Source: Glycine soja (Eukaryota > Streptophyta > Magnoliopsida > Fabales > Fabaceae). From it: a DNA stretch of 64,000 nt. The notes below the pieces were generated by a model. The model had not been told where the DNA came from, searched no databases, and was given only the letters and a program-made list of their open reading frames with translations. Made by a program: the position numbers and the translations under genes. The stretch spans positions 34,817,112-34,881,111 of the forward strand of contig NC_041002.1 in the NCBI RefSeq assembly GCF_004193775.1. Direction: 5' to 3'. Shown piece after piece: positions 45,193 to 54,631 of this stretch (position 1 is the first letter of the stretch; each line of letters starts with the position of its first letter).

Positions 45193-46271
45193 TGTTAGAC
45201 AAGTGGCCTCAGATATCTTAAGAAGGGGGGGTTGAATTAAGATATTCCAAACTGTTTCCCCTAATTAAAAATCTATTTCACTTTTTACTCAAGTTATGAA
45301 TTCCCTTAATGACAATCTTCTTAAATATTAATTCAAATGAAACAATTTGAATATGAATATAAAGCAATAATAAATAAAGGAGATTAAGGGAAGAGAAAAT
45401 GCAAACTCAGTTTTATACTGGTTCGGCCACACCCTTGTGCCTACGTCCAGTCCCCAAGCAACCCGCTTGAGAGTTCCACTATCTTGTAAATTCCTTTTAC
45501 AAGTTCTAAACACACAAGGACAATCCTTCCTTTGTGTTTAGAATTCCTTTACAACAAGAGACTCACAGTCTCTTAATCCCTTAGAGAATGAGAAGAAGAA
45601 GAAGAACAAATCTCTCTAGAAAGAGATGGATTTTACAGATTGAGCACTCAAATAATTCCTTAATGAATTGCAATTGAATTGGCCAAGGAATTCTTAAGAG
45701 GATAAAATGAATTTGCTCTTTGAGAGGATAAACACTTTGTTGTTCTGAAAATCTCTGAGCAATTTCGTGTTTAAGTCACATATATATAGACCAATGGTGG
45801 TCATGAATAAAGCCTTTGAAAAGTTGTGACTCTTGAAATTATTTTTCTGAAAATCCTGTATGGTAATCGATTTCAGTAATTGTGTAATCGATTACAGCTT
45901 TTAAAATTTGAATTAAAACGTTTACTAACTACTGGTAATCGATTACCAAAATTGTGTAATCGATTACACAGTCTAAAATTTCGAATTCAAATTTTTGTAG
46001 CTGTTATAAAACGTATTTGGCCACTGGTAATCGATTACATCCTCTGGTAATCGATTACCAGAGAGTAAAACCTTTGAGAAACACTTTTTAATTTAAATCA
46101 CTTGGCCAAACCTTTGCTAATTTAATTAGGAATTCCCTTCCTAATATTCTAGTGATCATCTTGATGTTGTGACTTGTAATCTTGAAGTATTGTCTTGAAT
46201 TTTAATCTTGAAAAACTCATTTGCATCAATTGCAACACATCATCAAAACATCAAAGCCAATTGCATCTACA
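45193..46271 (-). repeat. Solo copia LTR in the G2 3' LTR, TSD TATGT
   Basis: On the minus strand it starts TGTAGATGCAATTGGCTTTG and ends GGCCACTTGTCTAACA, with a C-run near its 3' end (complement of 45225-45231) and a TATA-like ATATATAG (complement of about 45781-45790). TATGT lies at 45188-45192 and 46272-46276. The uninterrupted LTR copy at about 39590 shows the empty site. It is 1079 bp long and related to the B and D LTRs. Confidence 0.9.
45861..46060 (+). promoter_or_regulatory. Three GTAATCGATTAC dyad pairs in U3 of the solo LTR
   Basis: Centres are at 45868/45889, 45940/45961 and 46032/46052, with spacings of 21, 21 and 20 bp. They lie upstream of the TATA-like box in the minus direction. 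Confidence 0.75.
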
Positions 46272-46783
46272 TATGTTTCTTTTATTTTCTACCAAGTACA
46301 TAAGAATTGACTTGTATAAATCAATTGTGAAGTGAATGGACAGGGACTTTTGCTGGTTTTATCATTGAAGCGAGAGAATTATCTCTACTAGGGTTCTTCC
46401 TTGAACCATTTGATCTTATCAAGAATTGCTCAATTCTTGTAGCGATCCTCAAGGCTTATCAAACATCATTGTTTGTGGCGCCTATCTTGTTCTTCCTTTC
46501 ACATTTTTTTGTTTCCTTGTTTAATTTCCGCAATGTTAATTCTGTAATCCTGTCTGAATTTCTTATTTTTGTATCTCTTGTTTTACATCACCTTTTTCGG
46601 TGTTTTTCATGCCTAAGTTGCGTTTCAAAACATCCTCTTTCACCTCGTTTTGGAATCATTCCAATCTGTGTTTTGTAGGTTGAGAAACGAATAAAAGTTA
46701 AAATACGTTTCTGGCTTAATTGGTATGCGAATTTCATCCTAGAATTGATCCGAATTAAAGCAAGGCAAGGGGGATTCACATCA

Positions 46784-47889
46784 GGAAATATAAGGAATCA
46801 ACACAAAACTCAGATAGAAAATGTGTTATATATGGATGGACTAAAGCATAACCTTCTAAGCATTAATCAACTTTGTGATAAAGGTTTCAAGATAGAGTTC
46901 AACAGAAATTGTTGTCTTATAAGTGAAGTCATATCCAATAAAGTTGTCCACATCGGTAAGAGAATAGGTAATATCTATATGTTGAATGTTGAGCATGCAT
47001 CTTTTCATGAGCTAAGTTGCTTGGTGAGTAAGATAGATTATTCACGGTTGTGGCATCGTAGGGCTGCACACATTAACATGCATCATTTAAATCATTTACT
47101 TAGGAAAGACTTAGTAATTAGTCTTCCAAAACTCAAGTTTGGGAGAAATAAATTGTGTGAAGATTGTCAAAAAGGGAAGCAAGTTAAAAACCCTTTTAAA
47201 AGCAAAAATGTTGTTTATACTTCAAAACATCTTGAACTACTTCACATTGATTTATTTGGTCCCTCTAGAACTATGAGTTTAGGTGAAAATTACTATGGCT
47301 TGGTAATAGTGGATGATTACTCAAGGTTTACTTGGACCTTGTTCTTGAAAACCAAAAATGAAACTTTTGATCATTTTCGCAAACTTGCCAAGCTGATTCA
47401 AAATGAAGAAGGTCTCAACATTGTTTCAATTAGAAGTGATCATTGAGTTGAATTTCAAAATGAGTCTTTTGAAAATGATCTATATCAATGGATGCATTGA
47501 AGAAGAAGTTTATGTAGACCAACCACAAGGTTTTTTGGATTATGAACATCCTAACTATGTCTACAAACTGAAAAAGTCTCTATATGGTATGAAGCAAGCA
47601 CCAAGGTCATGGAATGATAGATTGAGAAGTTTTTAAATTGAGCAATCTTTCACTAGAGGTCAAGTTGAAAAAACTTTATTTATTAAGAAAGTAAACAATG
47701 ATTTTTTAATTGTTCAGATATATGTTGATGATATTATATTTGGCTCCACTAATGAAACCTTGTGCAAGGAATTTTCATGTTGTATGCAAAAAGAATTTGA
47801 GATGTCTATGATGAGAGTATTAAATTTCTTTCTTGGACTCCAAGTCAAGCAAATGAAAGATGGAACCTTCCTCAATCAAACCAAATACT
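46784..47889 (+). pseudogene. Copia A integrase and RT remnant
   Basis: This continues copia A after the G2 insertion. 46745-47446 includes IENVLYMDGLKHNLLSINQL, the zinc region (LWHRRAAHINMHHLNHLL ... CEDCQKGKQ) and the core start (HIDLFGPSRTMSLG, VDDYSRFTWTLFL). Soon after the second Asp region the sequence jumps to RT (EEEVYVDQPQGFLDYEHPNY, YGMKQAPRSW). The catalytic YVDDIIFGST lies near 47717. Integrase C-terminus and RT N-terminus are deleted, and stops and a frameshift are present. RNase H is missing because LTR D begins at 47890. Confidence 0.85.
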
Positions 47890-48450
47890 TGTGAATGTAT
47901 GAATACATGATTTTGATGATGCCAAAGAATAATCAAACAAGGTTACTTTCAAGATTACTTCAACAAACATTCAAAGGTTAAGCATTGCTTCAAGATTAAG
48001 ATTTTGCCTCAAAACAAAGTATTTCCAAGAGATCAAGGCTCTGGTAATCGATTACCAGGCAATGTAATCGATTACCAAAAGACAATTTTGAAAAATCAGC
48101 TTTTAGAAGGGTCTTGAAATTTGAATTTAAAAGTTGTAATCGATTACCATTGATGTGTAATCGATTACCAGCAACAGAACTCTTGAAATTCAATTTAACA
48201 AGTCATGACCCTTCAAAATATAACTGTGTAATCGATTACCAGAAACCTATAATCAATTACCAGTGAAGAATTTCAAAAAAAGCTTTTTGAAAAGACACAT
48301 CTCTTCAAACCATTTTGAAAAGGCGCGAAGGGCCTATATATGTGTGTGTCTGACTTCGAAAAGAAAGAGAGAAATATTCTAAGAGAACTTAATCGCCAAA
48401 TGTTTTCTCAAAATCTCTTGGGCAAACACTTGCAAATCTATTGAGAATAC
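47890..48450 (+). repeat. LTR D fragment, same family as LTR B
   Basis: It starts TGTGAATGTATGAATACATG and matches LTR B read on its minus strand up to TCTATTGAGAAT (about 48450). It has a TATA box (CTATATATGTG) near 48333. The 3' part is missing. No right target copy was found. Confidence 0.75.
48041..48260 (+). promoter_or_regulatory. Three GTAATCGATTAC dyad pairs in U3 of LTR D
   Basis: Centres are at 48049/48069, 48141/48162 and 48233/48254, with spacings of 20, 21 and 21 bp. Pairs start 92 bp apart. The last dyad has CA for CG. Confidence 0.75.
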
Positions 48451-48514
48451 ATAGTCAAATAACACAATAAATACAATTAAACATCGATTTATAATTAGTA
48501 ACAGGATGTTACAT

Positions 48515-49928
48515 TAGTCAGTCATTGAAGCATCCCTTGTGGAAGCAAATGATGACATCATTGAAATCGTTCCTGGAGTGGCTCCCACTCATCCTAAGCC
48601 AGTGTCTAATGTTGATGAACAACTCTTTCTACTCAGTATGATACAACAAATGAAGATAGGCCAAGACGATTCGAAGCGATCTATGGAGGCCCAGAATCTA
48701 TCTTTATAGCAATGATAAAAGGGCATCTAGAGGCACGAAAGCAAATGATGATGTTTGAAGAACCCTTAAGGGTATCATAAATCTTCAACAAGCTTAACCG
48801 CAGACTGATGAAGCCCGCTGAACAAGAAGCCACAGCCTGGATCTTTCCTTCAAGACCACCAGTTTAGACGCACCCAAATATTCAAGTGCATCCCTTTCTA
48901 CACACTAGACTGGAGTGGCAGACTTTTACAATCTCTAGAAAGAAAAAGTTGATGTTGGGACTCATTCTTCATGTAGAAATGCTAAAATTGGAGTTGGAAA
49001 AGTCCAATCTCACCAAGATTTGGAAGACAAGTTTCCCAGGTATTGATCATTTCTCCTATTCATCTTAGGATACCTTACCTGAAGAAGAAGAGTACGCACT
49101 TAGCATCTATGGTGATAGGGGACCAATGATCAAGGAAATCCCTTCAAGACAAACTAGTGCTCTTGATCCTAATAGTCTGATTTTTTAGCATCAACCTACA
49201 AACTCAAAGGTGTATCCTCCTAGTGCGAGCGTCTAGAAAAGTAGAAAGGATGAGTCTAATGAAATTTCTTTCTCTACTCCCTTGGATCTACAACAATTGA
49301 TGGGTCTCTTATGCATCTTCAATGTTGTTCTTTCTTGGGATCACACTTAGTCTAGAGAGACTTCTCAGAAAAAGGAGATTCATTTGGAAGCACTTCAAGA
49401 AAGTATGAATTTTCAAGACTAAGAGCTACCAGACTATGGCCCTGAGCTTAGAATGAAGTTATCCGCCTATAGAAAAGAGATCAAATCAAGACAAGCTTTT
49501 TTTTGTAAAATTCAAAGGCTCAATACTCACATGACTTTTAAGTTGGGGTCACAATTCTCTTGCCTGGCTACTCTAGAGACTCAATTTCAAATAGCCATTG
49601 GTAAGCATGTCCTATATCAAAAGGCTAATTGCTACAAAGGAATGGAGTTGCAAATTGATGATGAAGAAGATCCTCCACCAATCAAATTCATTAAAGCTCG
49701 ACCTGGTTGTCTTTTCGGAAATGAGCTTGAAGCTCTCACACAAAAGACTAAGCTCACCAATCTGGATTTGTATGCCATGAAGAGGTTTTACAGACTAAAG
49801 GAATATTGTTCTAGTCTAGAACCTGATGAAATACCACCTATAGATGTAGCTCATCATGAAGTTGGGCAATACTATCAAACCCTGAACCATTCTTGCTTCA
49901 GCCAAGAAACTTCTTTCAACATTGTTTG
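48515..49928 (+). pseudogene. Unrecognised coding region in the 3' part of copia C, left half
   Basis: The first block (48515-48710) reads IEIVPGVAPTHPKPVSNVDE and LFLLSMIQQMKIGQDDSKRS. Several stop-broken blocks follow (EEEEYALSIYGDRGPMIKEI near 49085). The longest open stretch is 49453-49928 (GSQFSCLATLETQFQIAIGK, DDEEDPPPIKFIKARPGCLF, KRFYRLKEYCSSLEPDEIPP). It is cut after ...SFNIVC by the Tekay element and continues in frame at 61788. No catalytic motif, zinc finger or membrane segment was recognised. It lies where SIRE-type copia elements carry an accessory ORF, upstream of a PPT and copia LTR. It may be such an ORF, or sequence captured by the element. Confidence 0.5.
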
Positions 49929-52900
49929 TGTAACATCCTGGAAATTTCTATCCGGAATTTTTGGAAACGATGTATTTTGAATGATTATATATAAGTATTA
50001 TTCAGTGTATATGCCTATATGTTCTTGGTAGAAGTAGGAATAGCGGGGGGCAAGATATGCGGGTTAGGCTAATTAAGGGAGAGAAATCCATAACTGGGAG
50101 GTTATGGGTTAATTCCTAATTAATTAGTTAAAAATCATCGTTTTGCGTGCGACTTAAAATTTAACGAAACCAACCTCTAAACCACGCTCGGGGTTTCATT
50201 CTGAGCGTTTTGATATATATATTGCTTGCTTTCGAAAACTGGCCCCGGCGGACGCAGAGAAACGCGAGAAACTGGAATCAGAGAAATGACACGCAAACCG
50301 AGGCAGGATTTTAGCGTTTCAAAGGTCAGATTTTTCTCACTTTTGTGACTGAGTATGGGTCACAGTCAAAAAGAGAAAGTGGGCCCTTTTGCTCCAATCA
50401 AATAGGGACATGTGGCAGAGCATGAATAAAATAATAGAAAAAGAGGAAAACCTTTTATTTAAAACCAAAAAGCTTTTCTCTCTCCTCACTCAGCCAAAAC
50501 AGAAAATTCAGAAGCTCTCCCTCTTCCTCACGTTGCTTTTTCCTTCTCCTCCATTCTCCATTGAAACCCCAACAAAGCTCCAACCTTTGGTGCTCATTTC
50601 TGCTCCAAATCGCGAAAGGAGAGCATTTTCGGAGTCGTGAAGTGCGTGGCTACGAGTGGGACTTCGAAAATTCAGGTTTGGGTGGACTTCTTTCTCTCTT
50701 AAATTTCGTGGGTATGGGGTTTTGGGAGATATGATGGGTAGTTTTGTTAGTTTTCTGCTTCATGATGGTTATTTGTGAAGACTCTTGTTGAAAGCTTGTT
50801 GAAATTGCCATGTTTGGATGAGTTAAACATACCCATTCTGTTTTAGGGTTTTTGTGATGATGTTTGTGATGTTTATATGCTGAAATTGCTGATGGAAATC
50901 TGTTAGAGATGAAGGGTAGAACTAACCTAGGGTTAGAAAGTGAGAATGTGATGTTATGAGTGGAAAAAGAGTGAGGCTTTGAGAGTTGGAAGGTTAAGTC
51001 TGAATTCTGTGGTAAATGGAGGTTAAAGTGAGTTAATCCTAGCTTGAAATGTCATTTAGGACTTATGAGAAAGCTTGGACTGTGCTAGAGAGAAAAACAA
51101 ATGACCAAAGTGAATCCAAGAGCCATTTCTAGGGCAAAATTGGGTGTTGAGGGGTCAAATTTTGATTCGGTGGAATTTTTGGTGTAAATTCAGTTTGAGC
51201 AAGTTTAGATTGATGTTATGGACTTGTGTGAGGTGAGAGTTTGCTTCAAATTTACCTCATTCTAAATTTCACTTTTCAAACCTAGAAAACCCATTGAATT
51301 GAGGGGTTTTGGACACCTAGATTTTGTGTTGCTGTGGTTTGAAGCTTGGCTTTGGTTTAGACATGTTTGATACATGATTTGAGACTTGTAGGATTTGATT
51401 TGAGCAAGATTGGATGAGGGGAAGTGTGATTTTCGAAATCTGCACTTATGCAGAATTTTGTTGTCAAAATAGGTGCAGCAGGATTTTAGCTTGGTGCAGA
51501 AAATGCTTGTGTGTGGTTGGCTGTGGAAAGAGTAATGTAGAATGAGTTCTGGATGTTTGCTAGTAGATCCCAACGGTCAAAATGTAGGCTTATGCACTAT
51601 AGACTTCCAGTAAAATTTTGGAGTCGATCCAACGGTTAACGAATTGGATCGAAGGAATTGTTACTGGGGTCTTTAAGTGAGAAAAGCTGTGATTTGGTTG
51701 GTGTTTTGGCAGAGTTTTCTGCCTTTGCTCTGTTTTGCTTGGCTGTGATAGCTTGTGCTGTTTGAATGTTGTTTTGCTTTGATGTTGGGAAGGCTTGGGA
51801 GGATTGATGGGGACCCGGTGTTGAGAGAAAAGAGGATATGGGCTACGTGGGAGTACGTGAGCTCAGTTGGAGGTGGGCAACAGGGGATGGTGGGTTTATG
51901 CGCGCATTGTGGATGTGGAAAACTTGTTGTGCACCATCGCCCGACCGCCACCTAGTACCACATGTGATGGGTACCCCATAATCCTACAAGCTTGAGATGA
52001 GGAAGTGTTGAAGGGTGAAACTTCCTGCTTTTATTGTTGACCACAGAGTGGTACCTGGAGATATGTCGCGGGGGTCAGGAGACCTTGGGGACGTCAGGTG
52101 GGGTGCTATTGCCCAAAACCAAGCTTGACCAATCCCGACCCAACCCGGGCATAGTCGGTCAGTGAGAACCTGTGATGTACCTAAGCAGGCGAGCTCCTGG
52201 CAGTCAACAGATAAAAGGAACAAAGACCACAAAGCAAGGAGGCTTGTGGTGGCTGGCCAGCTGTGAACTTTGATTGATATGTGGGTTATGGCCTCTGGTA
52301 ATCGATTACCAAGGGTGGGTAATCGATTACAAGGCTTAAAAATGAAGACAGGGGGCTAAGATGGTCTCTGGTAATCGATTACCAGGGGATGTAATCGATT
52401 ACCAGGCTTGAAAACAGAGTCAGGAAGCTAAGGGAGCCTCTGGTAATCGATTACCAGCCTGTGTAATCGATTACACAGAGGGATGGGTCACTGGTAATCG
52501 ATTACCAGGCATATGTAATCGATTACACAGTGCATTATTGCATATTTCATGTCCTGAGGCTGTGTAGTTCAAGTTCAGCCTCTGGTAATCGATTACCAGG
52601 CATATGTAATCGATTACCAGAGACGAAAAGCCTTAAGATACCCTTCTTACTTGCATGTAATGGTTTGTGGAAGTATTGTGTGCAGCATAGTTAGATTCTT
52701 GTGAAAGAGTCTACCCCTTTCTCTTCTTTCTTGTAGATCGTGATGACGGCGCAGCTAATCCGTGATCGAGTAGAGATGGAGTGCCTAAAGGGAGCTTGGG
52801 AGACCCTTGAAGGCAACACGAGGTGCCGATTTCGGGGCACCATTCGATTCCCGACTACTTCTTTGGTGCATCCAGATGAACCTGCACGGACGCTTCAGCG

Positions 52901-53488
52901 CACGGTGGAGTGGACAACTCCTTGGATTAGTTTGGTATACTTTTGAGGGGGGCGTATCTAGGACTGACTGTTAGGTTTACTCTTTTGCTTTGTATGGGTA
53001 GACCTGATGTATAGGAATTTGACAATTGTATACTTGTGGCTGAAGCCACCACTATGGACACCTTTGCTCTGGATGACACTATATATATTTTGTAAAACCC
53101 CCATATTTTGGACAACTTTAAATGATGAATGCATTTGTGATCGATCTTGTTATTTGAAAAGAAAGCGTTAGCAACTTTATTTGTAAAAGAGTTTATCGAC
53201 CGTATTTTATTCTTTTACTTTCACGTGACGACCTAAAGTAATGGCTGGTACATTCTTTCTTTTGAAAAAGCAAAATAGTTTAGAGATTATGAGCGGTAAG
53301 AAAGAAATGACTCCGAATAGAGTTGTGAACTGGCCATTCAGGACTTTATAGTGAGGATTTTCCTTCTAAACCTAGTTATAGTGAAAAGAGAAAGAAATGA
53401 AAAAGAAAAAGAAGAAAAAAAAATTTACCATGCTTTCTTTTATTTAAATTATTACTATTAAACCAGTCATTAATTTAGGGACGCCACA
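49929..53488 (+). repeat. Tekay 5' LTR (3560 bp)
   Basis: It starts TGTAACATCCTGGAAATTTC and ends TTAGGGACGCCACA. A TATA-like run (GATATATATATTGC) lies near 50212. A C/T-rich leader-like stretch (50460-50640) follows, then a possible splice donor at 50676, the dyad array at 52296-52622, and a pyrimidine tract ending TTGTAG at 52736. Open frames on either strand here recur in the 3' LTR only because the LTR is duplicated. Confidence 0.95.
52296..52622 (+). promoter_or_regulatory. Five GTAATCGATTAC dyad pairs in the Tekay 5' LTR
   Basis: Centres are at 52303/52324, 52376/52396, 52448/52468, 52499/52520 and 52590/52611, with spacings of 21, 20, 20, 21 and 21 bp. Most first members read CTGGTAATCGATTACCAG. 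Unlike the copia LTRs, this array lies far downstream of the TATA-like run. Confidence 0.75.
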
Positions 53489-53493
53489 ATTGG

Positions 53494-53505
53494 TGGTATC
53501 AGAGC
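53494..53505 (+). other. Tekay primer binding site (tRNA-Met type)
   Basis: TGGTATCAGAGC, five bases after the LTR end. Confidence 0.93.
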
Positions 53506-53779
53506 AAAAGTTGGATTCTAGTGAACCTGTTATGGTCTTGCTGTGTGAATGCTGTGTATCTCTGAAACTTGGATGTAGGTTTCGGGGAGTGACGTTAAGT
53601 CACACATTGTGTGTATTTCTGCCTTATTGTCTTGAGCATGGATGTGTGACTGATTCATAGGGTTGTTGTGTGTATGAGTATGTATAAAGAGAAGGATGTT
53701 GTTATAACTGTCATAGCCTGTGTGGTACACTCTCTCATTAGGATTTCTTGGGTGCTAATAGTTTCCCTACAGGATAGGT
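53506..53779 (+). other. Tekay leader
   Basis: T/G-rich non-coding leader between primer site and gag. No structure was recognised. Confidence 0.6.
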
Positions 53780-54610
53780 ATGGCAGGACGTGGTAGAGAT
53801 CAGAACCGTGATGTCCTTGACCGCATCACCGCTGTGCTGGAAACTCTAGTGCAGGAACGTGATGTGGAACCGGCGGAGTATCGAGGACTCATGGCTTTCC
53901 GTAAGAACCACCCGCCAAAGTTCAGTGGAGACTATGATCCAGAAGGTGCTAGGTTGTGGTTAGCTGAGACGGAAAAGATTTTCGAGGCGATGGGTTGCCT
54001 TGAGGAGCATAAGGTTCTTTATGCGACATTTATGCTCCAAGGGGAGGCTGAGAATTGGTGGAAGTTCGTGAAGCCTTCATTTGTTGCACCTGGAGGCGTG
54101 ATTCCTTGGAATGCCTTCAAGGACAAGTTCCTGGAGAATTACTTTCCACGAGATCTCAGGAAGCGGAAGGCGAGGGAATTTCTGGATTTGAAGCAAGGAA
54201 ACATGTCTGTTGGGGAGTACACGGCTAAGTTTAATGAGCTTCTGCAGTATTGGCCTCAATACCAAGATGCTCGGAATGAGGAAGATCTGTGTGCTCAGTT
54301 TGAGAATGGGCTTCGGTTGGAGATCCAACAGGCGGTTAGTTATATGCAGATTACGGATTTTAATCAGTTGGTGACAAAGTGCAGGATTTTTGAGGACAAG
54401 ATGAAGGAGAGGCAAGCTAGAGGTGTTGGAGGACCTCAGAGAAACCATCCTTTTAGGGGGAATGGTAACAAGAGGATGAAGCCGTATGCTAGCAACAAGG
54501 GGAAGCAACCTATGGCTGCCTCCAACATGAGCCAGTCAAGGGGGACTGGGGTACAATGCTTCCAGTGTGGAGGACCGCATCTTAAGAGGAATTGCCCACA
54601 GCTCCAGTAG
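53780..54610 (+). CDS. Tekay gag (capsid and first zinc knuckle)
   Basis: 276 codons from MAGRGRDQNRDVL. Residues ~40-200 form the Retrotrans_gag capsid domain (FRKNHPPKFSGDYDPEGARL, LQGEAENWWKFVKPSF, FLENYFPRDLRKRKAREFLD, KQGNMSVGEYTAKFNELLQY). A Gly/Arg/Lys-rich linker leads to the zinc knuckle CFQCGGPHLKRNCP near residue 258. A TAG at 54608 ends the frame right after PQLQ. The same frame continues downstream with a second knuckle and pol, so the stop falls between two zinc knuckles and looks like a CAG to TAG change or a regulated stop. The product assembles cytoplasmic particles and binds element RNA. Confidence 0.93.
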   Translation: MAGRGRDQNRDVLDRITAVLETLVQERDVEPAEYRGLMAFRKNHPPKFSGDYDPEGARLWLAETEKIFEAMGCLEEHKVLYATFMLQGEAENWWKFVKPSFVAPGGVIPWNAFKDKFLENYFPRDLRKRKAREFLDLKQGNMSVGEYTAKFNELLQYWPQYQDARNEEDLCAQFENGLRLEIQQAVSYMQITDFNQLVTKCRIFEDKMKERQARGVGGPQRNHPFRGNGNKRMKPYASNKGKQPMAASNMSQSRGTGVQCFQCGGPHLKRNCPQLQ

Positions 54611-54631
54611 ACACAGGAGAACCGTTGTTAT

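Larger units (their letters stand above)
39266..46783 (+). mobile_element. Gypsy G2: decayed Ty3/gypsy element in copia A, TSD GGAAA
   Basis: Order: 5' LTR (39266-39974), primer-site-like sequence, gag, protease, RT, RNase H, integrase, 3' LTR (45098-46783, itself carrying a solo copia LTR). GGAAA lies on both sides (39261-39265 and 46784-46788), and the copia A frame resumes at the right edge. That identifies the LTR ends as TGATGAGG...CACAYCA. Multiple stops and frameshifts, a changed protease active site, and loss of the PPT and of the first ~235 bp of the 3' LTR show that it is dead. No chromodomain was found. Confidence 0.85.
45098..46783 (+). repeat. G2 3' LTR, 5'-truncated and split by a solo LTR
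   Basis: The LTR sequence begins at GTAGCTAGTTTTGAG, matching position ~39500 of the 5' LTR. The first ~235 bp of the LTR, the PPT and the end of pol are therefore missing. The segment 45193-46271 is a foreign solo LTR. The right end TTCACATCA at 46783 is followed by GGAAA. Confidence 0.8.

Noticed and set aside
51262..52232. Several minus- and plus-strand open frames inside the Tekay LTR
   Set aside because: They recur in the 3' LTR only because the LTR is duplicated, and have no domain or coding bias.
52296..52622. CRISPR-like array (repeats with similar spacing)
   Set aside because: Spacers are themselves repetitive, the repeat is a 12-bp palindrome, no cas genes; eukaryotic LTR context.
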